Both the position numbers and the translations under genes were made by a program. Shown here in pieces: positions 29,582 to 39,009 of a stretch of 64,000 bases of DNA. Origin of the DNA: Arthrobacter agilis (GTDB lineage: Bacteria; Actinomycetota; Actinomycetes; Actinomycetales; Micrococcaceae). Numbering within the stretch: the stretch's first letter is position 1; each line of letters opens with the position of its first letter. The stretch is taken from positions 124,001 through 188,000 of the forward strand of contig NZ_NFSC01000030.1 in NCBI RefSeq assembly GCF_002157505.1. The letters run 5' to 3'. The notes beneath the pieces are model-generated. The model ran no database searches and was not told the DNA's origin. It was given only the letters and a program-made list of their open reading frames with translations.

Positions 29582-30790
29582 ATGCGCGGGTCGTCAGCTG
29601 GGCAGACCGGACAGGTTCTGGACGGACCGGTCCGCCGTGTTCGCGTCGTGGTGATCGGCGCCGGTCAGGCGGGGCTGAGCAGCGCGTACCACCTGAGGCG
29701 CCGGGGGCTCGAGCCGCACCGCGACTTCGTGGTCCTCGATGCGAATCCCGCTCCCGGGGGTGCCTGGCTGCACCGCTGGCCCGCCCTCACCTTCGACGCC
29801 GCCCACGCACTCCACGACCTCCCGGGCTTCCCGCTCGGTACGCCGGACCCCAAGGAGCCGGCGTCCTCCGTGGTGAACCGCTACTACGGGGCCTTCGAGC
29901 GGGAGTTCGACCTCCCGGTGGTCCGCCCGGTCTCCGTGGTCCGCGTCGACTCGGGATCCGACGGTGACACATCCGGCGGCGGGGCATCCGACCGCACTGT
30001 ATTCGAGGGCGACGTATTCGACGGCGGGGACCGCGGCCCCCTGCACGTGACCACCACGGGCGGCACCTGGGTGGCGGACGTCGTCATCAATGCGACCGGG
30101 ACGTGGGACCGCCCGTACTGGCCCTATTACCGCGGCCGCGACGTCTTCGCGGGCCGCCAGCTGCACACGCAGAACTACCGTTCGGCCGACGAGTTCACGG
30201 GCCGGAGCGTCCTCGTCGTCGGCGGCGGGACGTCCGCCGTGCAGTTCCTGCTCCAGCTCCACGAAGCGGGTGCCAGGCCCCTCTGGTCGACCCGGCGTCC
30301 TCCGGAATTCACCCGCCGGCCGTTCGACCCGGAATGGGGCAGGGAGGTCGAGGCGGAGGTGAATGCCAGGACGAGTGCGGGTCTCCCTCCTGCCAGCGTC
30401 GTGTCGGTCACCGGACTGTCCCTGACCGCGCAGTACCAGGCGGGCATCGACGCCGGCATCCTGGTGTCGCGGGGCCCCCTGGCCGAGCTGCGCGAGCGGT
30501 CCGCGGTCTTCGCCGACGGTTCCGAGGAGCCTGTCGACGCGGTCCTGTGGGCCACCGGCTTCCGGGCCGCCCTGGACCACCTGGCTCCGTTGCACCTCCG
30601 TGAGCCGGGCGGCGGCATCCGGATGGACGGCGTGCACGTGCTGAAGGAGCCGCGCCTTCTGCTCGTCGGCTACGGCGCATCCGCATCGACGCTCGGCGCA
30701 TCCCGGGCCGGCCGGGCCGCCGCAACCGCAGCCCTCGGCAGACTCCGGAGCATCGCGGACAGCGGGGCTACCGGTAATCTTGCGGGGTGA
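29582..30790 (+). CDS. FAD-dependent oxidoreductase / flavin monooxygenase-like protein
   Basis: Protein of about 402 residues with two dinucleotide-binding motifs: VVVIGAGQAGLSSAYHL (FAD, about residues 22-38) and VLVVGGGTSAVQFLL (NAD(P)H), plus the linking INATGTWDRPYW that resembles the ATG motif of CzcO/FMO-like enzymes. The Baeyer-Villiger fingerprint is not evident. The start at 29582 has GGGAG upstream; the frame is open further 5' with no sign of conservation. Its TGA overlaps the purU GTG by 4 bp, linking it to one-carbon metabolism by position only. The substrate is unknown. Confidence 0.82.
   Translation: MRGSSAGQTGQVLDGPVRRVRVVVIGAGQAGLSSAYHLRRRGLEPHRDFVVLDANPAPGGAWLHRWPALTFDAAHALHDLPGFPLGTPDPKEPASSVVNRYYGAFEREFDLPVVRPVSVVRVDSGSDGDTSGGGASDRTVFEGDVFDGGDRGPLHVTTTGGTWVADVVINATGTWDRPYWPYYRGRDVFAGRQLHTQNYRSADEFTGRSVLVVGGGTSAVQFLLQLHEAGARPLWSTRRPPEFTRRPFDPEWGREVEAEVNARTSAGLPPASVVSVTGLSLTAQYQAGIDAGILVSRGPLAELRERSAVFADGSEEPVDAVLWATGFRAALDHLAPLHLREPGGGIRMDGVHVLKEPRLLLVGYGASASTLGASRAGRAAATAALGRLRSIADSGATGNLAG
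30775..30786 (+). promoter_or_regulatory. Possible internal leaderless promoter for purU
   Basis: TAATCT (30775-30780) followed by TGCGGG and the GTG of purU. The box lies within the end of the flavoprotein gene and may allow independent purU expression besides coupling through the GTGA overlap. Confidence 0.4.
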
Positions 30791-31647
30791 CTTCCCCCGA
30801 CGCGCCCCGCTCCTATTCCCTGACACTGTCCTGTCCCGACCGGCCCGGCATCGTCCACGGGGTGAGCGGAGCACTGGTCGCGGTGGGGGCCAACATCACC
30901 GAATCGCAGCAGTACGGCAGCCCGGACACCGGCTCGTTCTTCATGCGGGTGGCGCTGAGCACGGCCTCCCCGGAGCAGGCCCTGCACTCGGCACTCGAGC
31001 CCGTCGCCGCGGAGTTCGGCATGGAGTGGTCGCTGGTCGAGTCCGAGCGTCGCACCCGGACGCTCATCATGGTCTCGAAGGCTGCGCACTGCCTCAATGA
31101 CCTCCTGTTCCAGCACCGTTCGGGCACCCTCGCCATCGACATCCCCGTCATCGTCTCCAACCACCGCGACCTCGAGGACCTCGCCGCCTTCTACGGCGTC
31201 GAGTTCCACTACATCCCCGTGACCGCGGAGACCAAGGACGACGCCGAGGACGCCCTGCGCGCCCTCATGGACCAGCACGACATCGAACTGGTGGTCCTCG
31301 CCCGCTACATGCAGATCCTCAGCGACAAGCTCTGCGAGGACCTGCGGGGCCGGGCCATCAACATCCACCACTCGTTCCTGCCGTCCTTCAAGGGTGCCCG
31401 GCCGTATCACCAGGCGCACGCACGCGGGGTCAAGCTGATCGGCGCGACCGCCCACTACGTCACGGCGGCCCTCGACGAGGGGCCGATCATCGAGCAGGAG
31501 GTGATCCGGGTGGACCACGCCCGCACCGCCGAGCAGTTGGCGTCGATCGGACGCGAGCTCGAGGGACGCGCGCTGGTCCAGGCCGTGCAGTGGTACGCGG
31601 AGCGCCGCGTCCTCCTCGACGGGCGCCGCACCATCGTCTTCAACTGA
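30787..31647 (+). CDS. purU: Formyltetrahydrofolate deformylase
   Basis: Hydrolyses 10-formyl-THF to THF and formate, balancing one-carbon pools and supplying formate. The 286-residue protein has an N-terminal ACT domain (YSLTLSCPDRPGIVHGVSG) and a C-terminal formyltransferase fold with SNHRDLEDLA, the catalytic-region NIHHSFLPSFKGARPYHQA and DEGPIIEQ. It starts with GTG inside the flavoprotein stop. It is divergent from the ZTP-controlled glyA-folD operon, so the locus handles folate one-carbon units in both directions. Confidence 0.95.
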   Translation: MTSPDAPRSYSLTLSCPDRPGIVHGVSGALVAVGANITESQQYGSPDTGSFFMRVALSTASPEQALHSALEPVAAEFGMEWSLVESERRTRTLIMVSKAAHCLNDLLFQHRSGTLAIDIPVIVSNHRDLEDLAAFYGVEFHYIPVTAETKDDAEDALRALMDQHDIELVVLARYMQILSDKLCEDLRGRAINIHHSFLPSFKGARPYHQAHARGVKLIGATAHYVTAALDEGPIIEQEVIRVDHARTAEQLASIGRELEGRALVQAVQWYAERRVLLDGRRTIVFN

Positions 31648-31698
31648 CCGATCTCAACTGACGGGCAGCGATCGCTGCCCAGCCGACAGGGCGTCGCC

Positions 31699-31710
31699 TA
31701 GGCTGGCGCC
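31699..31710 (+). promoter_or_regulatory. Leaderless -10 box for gamma carbonic anhydrase
   Basis: TAGGCT (31699-31704), GGCGCC, then ATG at 31711. No Shine-Dalgarno sequence is present. Confidence 0.6.
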
Positions 31711-32232
31711 ATGGCACACCTGATCCCCTTCCGGGGCAACACCCCCGACGTCAGCGATTCCGCGTTCACCGCCCCGACGGCCTCCCTCATCGGCGAGGTG
31801 GTGCTGGGGCCCTTCGCCAGCGTGTTCTACGGCGCCACCGTTCGCGCGGACACCGCGCCCATCACCATCGGCGAGGGCACCAACCTGCAGGACAACGTGG
31901 TGGTGCACGCTGACCCGGGTCACCCGGCCAGAATCGGCGACCGCGTCAGCGTGGGGCACGGCGCCGTCGTCCACGGGTGCACCATCGAGGACGACTGCCT
32001 CATCGGCATGGGCGCGACGGTGCTGAACGGCGCCGTCGTCGGCTCCGGCTCCCTCGTCGCCGCGGGTGCCGTGGTCCTCGAAGGCATGGTCGTTCCTCCC
32101 CGCTCGCTCGTCGCAGGAGTGCCCGCGAAGGTGCGCCGGGAGCTCGACGACGACGAGGTCGCCGCCGTGAGGGCGAACGCCGATCGCTATCGAACTCTCG
32201 CGCAGGAACATCGTCAAGCGTTAACTTCTTGA
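31711..32232 (+). CDS. Gamma carbonic anhydrase-like hexapeptide protein
   Basis: Left-handed beta-helix protein of 173 residues in the gamma-carbonic anhydrase/PaaY/YrdA family. Repeated hexapeptides ([37 protein letters not shown]) build the helix. Zinc-ligand histidines are seen in [10 protein letters not shown] and VGHGAVVHG. Whether it hydrates CO2 cannot be told, as many YrdA-type proteins are inactive or bind other ligands. It is probably leaderless. It lies between purU and the ROK regulator in the same direction. Confidence 0.9.
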   Translation: MAHLIPFRGNTPDVSDSAFTAPTASLIGEVVLGPFASVFYGATVRADTAPITIGEGTNLQDNVVVHADPGHPARIGDRVSVGHGAVVHGCTIEDDCLIGMGATVLNGAVVGSGSLVAAGAVVLEGMVVPPRSLVAGVPAKVRRELDDDEVAAVRANADRYRTLAQEHRQALTS

Positions 32233-32264
32233 CTACAAGGGAGCCCTGCGGCACCCTAGAGATC

Positions 32265-33488
32265 ATGCCCGTAGACTCCCCCTCGACGGCGAGGACAAGC
32301 TTGAGCGCCGCGCTCCCGAAGCCGGGTTCCCAATCCGCCCTGCGCGAGCAGAACCAGCAGCGGGTCATCGCGGCACTCATGAGCGGCGGACCCCAGACGC
32401 AGGCAGAACTGTCACGGCAGACCGGACTGTCGACCGCCACCGTCTCCAACATCGTCAAGGTCATGGCCGCCACGGGCATCGTCAGCACGGCGCCGACCAC
32501 CAGCTCGGGCCGGCGAGCCCTCTCGGTGATCCTCAACGACAACGGACAGGTCGCGGCCGGCATCGACATCGGCCGCCGGCACCTCCGCGTCGTCCTCGCG
32601 AGCCCCAACTACCGGGTCGTCCAGGAAGCCTCCGTCGCACTCCCTCTGGGACACAGCGCCGTGGAGGGACTCACGGCGGCCTCGGACCTCCTCGACAGGC
32701 TGCTCGAGAACGGCGGGATCGGCCGTCGTGCCCTCCTTGGCGCCGGCATCGGCATCCCGGGGCCCATCGACCGCCGGACCGGGACGGTGATCCAGGGCGC
32801 CATCCTGCCCGAGTGGGTGGGCATCAACATCCACGAGACCTTCAGCGAACGGCTCCAGGTGCCCGTCTTCATCGACAACGACGCCAATCTGGGCGCGCTG
32901 GCGCAGGTGACGTGGGGTCCTCACAGCGCCGTCGAGAACCTGATGTTCATGAAGGTGGGCTCCGGCATCGGGTCCGGCCTCGTGCTCAACGGAGCGCTCT
33001 ACTACGGCAACGTCGGTGTCACCGGAGAACTGGGCCACACGACCATCAACGAGCACGGCGTCGTCTGCCGGTGCGGAAACCGGGGCTGCCTCGAGACGGT
33101 CGCTTCGACGTCGACGATGATCGAGTTGCTCAGCCGCGGCAGCAACGAGACCGTCGATACCCAGCGCATCATCGACTGGGCCCTGGCCGGCGACACGGCC
33201 GCGCTGCGCGTGATCGACGACGCCGGCGTCGCCATCGGCCGGGCGCTGGCCCACACGGCCAACCTCATCAACCCGGAGACCATCGTCATCGGGGGCCCGC
33301 TCACCAGCCTCGGGGACATCCTTCTCGGGCCCATCCGCCGAGGACTGGCCCGGCACGCGGTGCCCATCATCGGCGAGACGACGAGCGTCTGCATGTCATC
33401 ACTCGGCGACCGCGCGGAGGCCCTGGGGGGCGCCGCCGTCGTCCTCGCCCAGCCCGGGCTGTCCCCGCGGCTGGCGAGTTCCGCATAA
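32265..33488 (+). CDS. ROK-family transcriptional regulator (XylR/NagC type)
   Basis: Repressor-type protein of 407 residues. An N-terminal winged helix-turn-helix ([15 protein letters not shown], then [19 protein letters not shown]) is joined to a ROK sugar-binding domain with [24 protein letters not shown] and the zinc motif [10 protein letters not shown]. Such regulators respond to xylose, glucose or related sugars. It is 125 bp upstream of a GguAB/ChvE-type sugar ABC operon in the same direction, with an 11-bp palindrome over that operon's -35, and probably regulates it (inference). The start at 32265 has no clear ribosome site. Confidence 0.93.
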   Translation: MPVDSPSTARTSLSAALPKPGSQSALREQNQQRVIAALMSGGPQTQAELSRQTGLSTATVSNIVKVMAATGIVSTAPTTSSGRRALSVILNDNGQVAAGIDIGRRHLRVVLASPNYRVVQEASVALPLGHSAVEGLTAASDLLDRLLENGGIGRRALLGAGIGIPGPIDRRTGTVIQGAILPEWVGINIHETFSERLQVPVFIDNDANLGALAQVTWGPHSAVENLMFMKVGSGIGSGLVLNGALYYGNVGVTGELGHTTINEHGVVCRCGNRGCLETVASTSTMIELLSRGSNETVDTQRIIDWALAGDTAALRVIDDAGVAIGRALAHTANLINPETIVIGGPLTSLGDILLGPIRRGLARHAVPIIGETTSVCMSSLGDRAEALGGAAVVLAQPGLSPRLASSA

Positions 33489-33521
33489 CGTTCGCATCTC
33501 TATTTCGTGCGCTTTGCGTTC

Positions 33522-33558
33522 AACAGTTGACGACAAGGCGATACAGCGTGTTCAATTC
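33522..33558 (+). promoter_or_regulatory. Promoter and candidate ROK operator of the sugar ABC operon
   Basis: TTGACG (33529-33534), 18-bp spacer and TTCAAT (33553-33558) form a plausible promoter with a leader of about 50 nt. The palindrome TCAAC-A-GTTGA (33522-33532) overlaps the -35, a good place for repression by the adjacent ROK protein. A second TTCAA occurs in the -10 region. Confidence 0.55.
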
Positions 33559-33613
33559 TTTCGGGCCGTGGTTGGGCCTGCACCAAGACAACGCCGTCAC
33601 CGCGGGAGGCCAC

Positions 33614-35152
33614 ATGAATAACCACACCATCCTCGAGATGCGTTCCATCACCAAGGAATTCCCGGGAGTCAAAGCCCTCTCCGACGTATCCCTCGAAGTC
33701 CAGGCGGGCGAGATCCACGCCATCTGCGGAGAGAACGGCGCCGGCAAGTCCACGCTCATGAAGGTCCTCTCGGGGCTCTACCCGCACGGTGACTACACGG
33801 GCGAGATCTTCTTCCAGGGCAAGGAGGTCCAGTTCAAGGACATCCGGTCCAGCGAGGCGGCGGGCATCGTCATCATCCACCAGGAACTCGCGCTCATCCC
33901 GGAACTCTCGATCGCCGAGAACATCTTCCTCGGCAACGAACCCACCCGCTTCGGCGTCATCGACTGGGACTACGTCAACCGCACCACGCTGGAGCTCATG
34001 GCCCGCGTAGGCCTCAGCGAGGACCCGGTCACCAAGGTCAAGGACATCGGCGTCGGCAAGCAGCAGCTCGTCGAGATCGCTAAGGCGCTCAACAAGTCCG
34101 TGAAGCTGCTGATCCTCGATGAGCCCACAGCGGCCCTCAACGAATCCGACTCCCAGCACCTGCTGGACCTCATGTCGGGACTGCGCTCCAAGGGCATCTC
34201 GTGCATCATGATCTCGCACAAGCTCAACGAGATCGAGCAGATCGCCGACTCGATCACCATCATCCGCGACGGCAAGTCGATCGAGACGCTGCACGTCAAG
34301 AACGACGGCGTCGACGAGGACCGCATCATCCGCGGCATGGTGGGCCGGTCGCTCGAATCCCGTTTCCCCGAGCACACCCCGAAGATCGGTGAGACGTTCT
34401 TCGAGGTCCGCAACTGGACCGTCGGCCACCCCACGGTCTCCGACCGCCTCGTCTGCAAGAACGCGAGTTTCCACGTGCGCCGCGGTGAGATCGTCGGTTT
34501 CGCCGGGCTGATGGGCGCCGGGCGCACGGAGCTCGCGCGCTCCGTGTTCGGCCGGTCCTACGGCAACTTCAAGTCGGGGCAGATCTTCATCAACGGCAAG
34601 GAGGTCACGCTCCGCACTGTGCCCCAGGCGATCAACGCCGGCCTTGCGTACGTGACGGAGGACCGGAAGTCGCTCGGGCTGAACCTTCTCGACGACATCA
34701 AGTCCACCACGGTGTCCGCCGACCTGAAGAAGATCACCCGCGGACTCGTCGTCGACAAGGACGAGGAGTTCCGCGTCGCCGAGGAGTACCGGAAGTCGCT
34801 GCGCACCAAGACGCCGAGCGTCAATGAGGGCGTAGCGAAGCTCTCCGGTGGCAACCAGCAGAAGGTGGTCCTGTCCAAGTGGATGTTCACCGATCCCGAA
34901 CTCCTGATCCTCGACGAGCCCACGCGTGGCATCGACGTCGGTGCGAAGTACGAGATCTACGGCATCATCCAGAAGCTCGCAGACCAGGGGAAGGGCGTCA
35001 TCGTCATCTCCTCGGAACTGCCCGAACTGCTCGGCCTCTCGGATCGGATCTACACGATCTTCGAGGGCGCGATCACGGGAGAAGTCTCCCGCGACGACGC
35101 GAACCAGGAATCCCTGATGAAACTCATGACCGCCAGCAGGAAATCTGCCTGA
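33614..35152 (+). CDS. gguA: Multiple monosaccharide ABC transporter ATP-binding protein
   Basis: Tandem ATPase of 512 residues of the MmsA/GguA/XylG group. Domain 1 carries Walker [10 protein letters not shown] (Lys45), signature-like [10 protein letters not shown] and Walker [14 protein letters not shown]. Domain 2 has the degenerate [13 protein letters not shown] and an intact [14 protein letters not shown] with [14 protein letters not shown]. The ATG at 33614 has GGGAGG upstream. It is first in a three-gene importer operon with gguB and the ChvE-like binding protein; close relatives carry xylose, arabinose, glucose or galactose. Confidence 0.94.
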   Translation: MNNHTILEMRSITKEFPGVKALSDVSLEVQAGEIHAICGENGAGKSTLMKVLSGLYPHGDYTGEIFFQGKEVQFKDIRSSEAAGIVIIHQELALIPELSIAENIFLGNEPTRFGVIDWDYVNRTTLELMARVGLSEDPVTKVKDIGVGKQQLVEIAKALNKSVKLLILDEPTAALNESDSQHLLDLMSGLRSKGISCIMISHKLNEIEQIADSITIIRDGKSIETLHVKNDGVDEDRIIRGMVGRSLESRFPEHTPKIGETFFEVRNWTVGHPTVSDRLVCKNASFHVRRGEIVGFAGLMGAGRTELARSVFGRSYGNFKSGQIFINGKEVTLRTVPQAINAGLAYVTEDRKSLGLNLLDDIKSTTVSADLKKITRGLVVDKDEEFRVAEEYRKSLRTKTPSVNEGVAKLSGGNQQKVVLSKWMFTDPELLILDEPTRGIDVGAKYEIYGIIQKLADQGKGVIVISSELPELLGLSDRIYTIFEGAITGEVSRDDANQESLMKLMTASRKSA

Positions 35153-35176
35153 CCGTAGCTCCCTAGGAAAGACACC

Positions 35177-36478
35177 ATGAATTCCCTCAAACAAATCTTT
35201 GGCGGAGACACCCGCCAGTTCGGGATGATCTTCGCCCTGGTCGCGCTTGTCGTGTTCTTCCAGTGGCGCACGGGCGGCAAGACGCTCACGTCCGTGAACA
35301 TGATGAACCTCTTCAACGGCAATTCGTACATCCTGATCCTGGCCATCGGCATGGTGCTCGTGATCATCGCCGGCCACATCGACCTCTCGGTCGGTTCGGT
35401 CGCGGCGTTCGTCGGCATCGTGGTCGCGATCGCCATGAGGGACTGGGGCATTCCCTGGTACCTCGGCGCGCTGCTCGGCCTCGCCCTCGGTGCGCTCATC
35501 GGGGCCTGGCACGGTTTCTGGGTGGCCTACGTGGGCATACCGGCCTTCATCGTCACCCTGGCGGGCATGCTCCTGTTCCGCGGCGCCAACCAGTCCGTGG
35601 GCAACTCCCTCACCGTCCCGGTGCCCGAAGGATTCCGCTACCTCGGCGCAGGCTACCTTCCCGAGGTCGGCCCCAACACCGGCTACAACAACATCACGCT
35701 GCTGATGGGCCTGGCCCTGGTGGCGTTCGTGATCTACAGCGAATTCCGCAACCGCCGCAAGCTGGCCAAGATCCACGCCGACCTGCCCCCCACCTGGGTT
35801 CCGGTCACCAAGGTCGTCCTGCTCTCCGCCGTCATCCTCTACGCGACCTACCTGTTCGCGACCGGCCGTCCCGGCACCTCGTTCCCCGTTCCCGGCCTGA
35901 TCCTCGGCATCCTCGTGATCATCTACGCGTTCATCTCGAACAAGACGATCCTCGGACGCCACGTCTACGCCGTCGGCGGCAACCGCCACGCGGCCGAGCT
36001 GTCCGGCGTGCAGAGCAAGCGCGTGAACTTCATGGTCATGATGAACATGTCCATCCTCGCCGCCCTCGCCGGCATGATCTTCGTCGGCCGCTCGACGGCG
36101 TCGGGCCCGTCCGACGGCGTCGGCTGGGAACTGGACGCCATCGCGGCCGTCTTCATCGGTGGCGCAGCCGTCACCGGTGGCGTCGGCACCGTGGTCGGAT
36201 CCATCATCGGGGGCCTCGTCATGGCCGTCCTCAACAACGGCCTCCAGCTGCTCGGCGCCGGCGCTGACGACACCCAGATCATCAAGGGAGTCGTCCTGCT
36301 CGTCGCGGTCGCCTTCGATGTCTACAACAAGAGCCAGGGCAAGCCGTCCATCATAGGCCTGCTCACCAGGAACTTCGGCGGAGGCAGCGGCGGCGGCAAG
36401 ACGCCCACCCCCACCCCGCAACCCGCTCCCACCGAGCAGGCTGTCGGGACGAAGGAAGTCATCTCCCACGAGGTCTAG
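35177..36478 (+). CDS. gguB: Multiple monosaccharide ABC transporter permease
   Basis: Permease of 433 residues in the MmsB/GguB/XylH group. About ten hydrophobic helices contain the family stretch VIIAGHIDLSVGSVAAFVG and the coupling helix region GRHVYAVGGNRHAAELSGV. A polar Gly/Pro/Thr-rich tail (KTPTPTPQPAPTE) follows the last helix. It lies 24 bp after gguA. A short 6-bp hairpin (36480-36494) follows its stop and may tune expression of the binding protein. Confidence 0.93.
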   Translation: MNSLKQIFGGDTRQFGMIFALVALVVFFQWRTGGKTLTSVNMMNLFNGNSYILILAIGMVLVIIAGHIDLSVGSVAAFVGIVVAIAMRDWGIPWYLGALLGLALGALIGAWHGFWVAYVGIPAFIVTLAGMLLFRGANQSVGNSLTVPVPEGFRYLGAGYLPEVGPNTGYNNITLLMGLALVAFVIYSEFRNRRKLAKIHADLPPTWVPVTKVVLLSAVILYATYLFATGRPGTSFPVPGLILGILVIIYAFISNKTILGRHVYAVGGNRHAAELSGVQSKRVNFMVMMNMSILAALAGMIFVGRSTASGPSDGVGWELDAIAAVFIGGAAVTGGVGTVVGSIIGGLVMAVLNNGLQLLGAGADDTQIIKGVVLLVAVAFDVYNKSQGKPSIIGLLTRNFGGGSGGGKTPTPTPQPAPTEQAVGTKEVISHEV

Positions 36479-36553
36479 GACCGGGACACCCGGTTCGAAG
36501 GCACCAACGCTCCACCCCACTCCCAGAGCAAGAGCAACAGAAAGAGAACGAGA

Positions 36554-37651
36554 ATGCGTAAGTTCGCAAAGTCCTTCGCAGCCATCGCTGCGATATCAGC
36601 GCTGGCGTTGACAGGATGCGGTCGCGAAGAAGCGACCCCCGCAGCCGAGGGCGGCGACGCTGCCACCTCCGGTTTCGAGAAGGGATCCGCCATCGGTGTC
36701 GCGCTCCCGCAGAAGACGTCGGAGAACTGGGTACTCGCCGAGACCCTCTTCAACGACGGCCTGACCGAGGCCGGCTACAAGCCGGATGTGCAGTTCGCCA
36801 ACGGCGGCGTCTCCGAGCAGCAGAACCAGATCAGCTCGATGATCACCAACGGCGTGAAGGTCCTCGTCGTCGGAGCCATCGACAGCGCGCAGCTTGGTAC
36901 CCAGCTGCAGCAGGCCGCCGACGCCGACATCCCCGTCATCGCCTACGACCGCCTCCTGACCAATACGGAGAACGTCGACTACTACGTGGCGTACGACAAC
37001 TTCCAGGTCGGCGAGCTCCAGGGCCAGGCCCTGCTCGACGGACTGAAGGCCGCCAAACCCGAAGGCCCCTACAACATCGAGCTGTTCGCCGGATCGCCCG
37101 ACGACGCCAACGCGAAGGTCTTCTTCGACGGCGCCATGAGCATCCTCCAGCCCGAGATCGACAACGGGAACCTCGTCGTCGTCTCCGGACAGAAGACCTT
37201 CGACCAGGCCGTCACCCAGGGCTGGAAGGCCGAGAACGCGCAGAAGCGCATGGACACCCTGCTCTCCGGCAACTACAGCTCCGAAGAGCTCGACGGCGTC
37301 CTCTCCCCCAACGACACGCTCGCCCGTGCGATCCTGACTTCTGTCGAGGGTGCCGGCAAGGCCATCCCGGTCGTCACCGGCCAGGACTCCGAGGTCGAGT
37401 CCGTGAAGCTCATCATGGAGGGCAAGCAGTACTCCACGATCAACAAGGACACCCGTGCCCTCGTCGAGCACGTCATCGAGATGGTCGGCAACCTCCAGGC
37501 CGGCGAGGAGCCCGAGATCAACGATCCCGACTCCTACAACAACGGCATCAAGACTGTTCCCGCCTACCTCCTCGAGCCGCAGATCGTGACCAAGGAAAAC
37601 GCAGCCGACGCGTACAAGAACGACCCCACGCTGTCCGCTCTCACCAAGTAG
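36554..37651 (+). CDS. chvE: ChvE-like monosaccharide-binding lipoprotein
   Basis: Periplasmic-type sugar-binding protein anchored as a lipoprotein, 365 residues. Signal peptide MRKFAKSFAA with lipobox ALTGC (Cys22), followed by a sugar-binding fold with SEQQNQISSMITNG, IPVIAYDRLL and VVTGQDSEVESVKLI, which closely resemble ChvE of the GguAB system. It completes the importer and is followed by a strong terminator. The sugar is inferred to be xylose, glucose, galactose or arabinose. Confidence 0.93.
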   Translation: MRKFAKSFAAIAAISALALTGCGREEATPAAEGGDAATSGFEKGSAIGVALPQKTSENWVLAETLFNDGLTEAGYKPDVQFANGGVSEQQNQISSMITNGVKVLVVGAIDSAQLGTQLQQAADADIPVIAYDRLLTNTENVDYYVAYDNFQVGELQGQALLDGLKAAKPEGPYNIELFAGSPDDANAKVFFDGAMSILQPEIDNGNLVVVSGQKTFDQAVTQGWKAENAQKRMDTLLSGNYSSEELDGVLSPNDTLARAILTSVEGAGKAIPVVTGQDSEVESVKLIMEGKQYSTINKDTRALVEHVIEMVGNLQAGEEPEINDPDSYNNGIKTVPAYLLEPQIVTKENAADAYKNDPTLSALTK

Positions 37652-37682
37652 CACCGGTCCGGATTTCTCCGGCAGCAGGACC

Positions 37683-37714
37683 AGAAGCGCCCCGGCTCCG
37701 GCCGGGGCGCTTCT
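37683..37714 (+). terminator. Terminator of the sugar ABC operon
   Basis: Perfect 14-bp stem (37683-37696 and 37701-37714) with a TCCG loop, followed by TTCG, 31 bp after the chvE-like stop. Confidence 0.85.
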
Positions 37715-37790
37715 TCGTGCAACTGCAGGGTTCGGCGTAACGCTGGTGCACGCGATGGACGCGGGACCACCCAGCGGCAAGGATGGGTTC

Positions 37791-38876
37791 ATGAACCTCC
37801 CGAACCGTATCGCCGTTCCCCCCTGCGCCGAAGCAGGAGCCCCCAGCCCGGTCGTGGCCACAGGTCGTCCGCTGAAGTGGGGAGTCATCGCCACGGGCGG
37901 CATCGCCGCAAAGGTCACGCAGGACATCGCATTGCTCGAGGACGCCGTCCTCCACGCGGTGAGTTCACGCAGTGCGGACAGTGCCGCGGCCTTCGCCGAC
38001 CGCTTCGGCTTCGCCACGAGCTACGGGAACGACGGCGGCGCGACGGGCTACCAGCGCCTCGTGGACGATCCCGAGGTGGACGTCGTCTACATCACGACTC
38101 CGCACGCCCAGCACTACGACGTGGCCAAGGCAGCGCTGACCGGCGGCAAGCACGTGCTGTGCGAGAAGCCGTTCACCATCAACGCCACCGAGGCGGAGGA
38201 ACTGGCAGGACTGGCGGCCGAGCGCGGGCTGTTCCTCATGGAAGCGGTGTGGACGCGCTTCCTGCCGAGCATCAACCGTGCGTGGGAGATCATCCACTCC
38301 GGCGAACTGGGAGACATCCGCTGGGTGCAGGGCGACCTCGGGTTCCCCGCACCGGAAGACCCCTCGAGCCGTCTCTGGGACCCGAAGGCCGGTGGCGGTG
38401 CCCTGATGGACCTCACCGTCTACCCGCTCACCTGGGCTCTTGGCTCTCTCGGGTTCCCGGACTCCGTCGTCGCCGTCGGAACGCTCAACGATGACGGCGT
38501 CGACCTGCAGAACGCAGTGACCCTGAGTTACGAGGGCGGCGCGTACGCGCAGTTGTCGTCGTCGCTCATCGCCTCGTGCCCGGGCCAGGCGACAGTCTCC
38601 GGTTCGAAGGGCTGGCTGAAGACCGGTGGCGGCAACCTCCACAATCCGAAGGAACTGACCGTCATGATCGGCCGGGACGACGCCCGGGTGGAGCACTTCG
38701 AGCAGGTCGGCGAGGGGTACACCTACGAATTGCGCGAGGTCACCCGCTGCATCCAGCAGGGACTGACCGAGAGCCCCACCATGCCCGTCGGGGACACCGT
38801 GAAGACCATGCGGCTGCTCGACGGCGTACGGGGGCAGATCGGCCTGCGGTACGCGAATGACGACGCCGCAGCCTGA
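37791..38876 (+). CDS. Gfo/Idh/MocA-family NAD(P)-dependent oxidoreductase
   Basis: Oxidoreductase of 361 residues. A Rossmann domain starts KWGVIATGGIAAKVTQDIAL and the family EKP motif is in CEKPFTINATEAEEL. The C-terminal domain has GALMDLTVYPLTWALGSLG, as in dehydrogenases of trans-dihydrodiols, xylose or glucose derivatives. ATG 37791 with AAGGA upstream is preferred over two earlier in-frame starts (37746, 37755) that lack ribosome sites. It follows the sugar importer but behind a terminator, so it is probably transcribed separately; a sugar substrate is likely but unproven. Confidence 0.9.
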   Translation: MNLPNRIAVPPCAEAGAPSPVVATGRPLKWGVIATGGIAAKVTQDIALLEDAVLHAVSSRSADSAAAFADRFGFATSYGNDGGATGYQRLVDDPEVDVVYITTPHAQHYDVAKAALTGGKHVLCEKPFTINATEAEELAGLAAERGLFLMEAVWTRFLPSINRAWEIIHSGELGDIRWVQGDLGFPAPEDPSSRLWDPKAGGGALMDLTVYPLTWALGSLGFPDSVVAVGTLNDDGVDLQNAVTLSYEGGAYAQLSSSLIASCPGQATVSGSKGWLKTGGGNLHNPKELTVMIGRDDARVEHFEQVGEGYTYELREVTRCIQQGLTESPTMPVGDTVKTMRLLDGVRGQIGLRYANDDAAA

Positions 38877-38890
38877 CCGTTTCTCCTCCA

Positions 38891-38940
38891 CCTCCCGCTT
38901 CTCCCCGCTTCGTCCCGCTCTGTCCCGCTTCGTCCCGCAC
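38891..38940. repeat. Five-unit 10-bp tandem repeat
   Basis: Five consecutive 10-bp units related to CGTCCCGCTT run from 38891 to 38940 (variants CCTCCCGCTT, CTCCCCGCTT, CGTCCCGCTC, TGTCCCGCTT, CGTCCCGCAC), in the gap between the oxidoreductase stop and its terminator. Confidence 0.8.
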
Positions 38941-38941
38941 T

Positions 38942-38987
38942 GAAGGACGGGTCCCCCGCGGTTCCTGCCGCAAGGGACCCGTCCTTC
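38942..38987. terminator. Terminator between convergent oxidoreductase and chaplin-like genes
   Basis: Perfect 14-bp stem: GAAGGACGGGTCCC at 38942-38955 pairs with 38974-38987, with an 18-nt loop. It lies 23 bp from the chaplin-like stop on the other strand and can serve both genes. Confidence 0.8.
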
Positions 38988-39009
38988 CCTGTCTCCGGGA
39001 GCTATCGGG

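Noticed and set aside
32230-32264. Leaderless promoter for the ROK regulator (TTGACT, CTAGAG)
   Set aside because: Spacing between the boxes and to the ATG does not fit; no promoter was called.
33500-36520. Very long open frame (over 1000 codons) antisense to the sugar ABC operon
   Set aside because: It mirrors real genes gguA/gguB with strong family motifs; long antisense frames are expected when third positions are G/C-rich. Its product is low-complexity and matches nothing.
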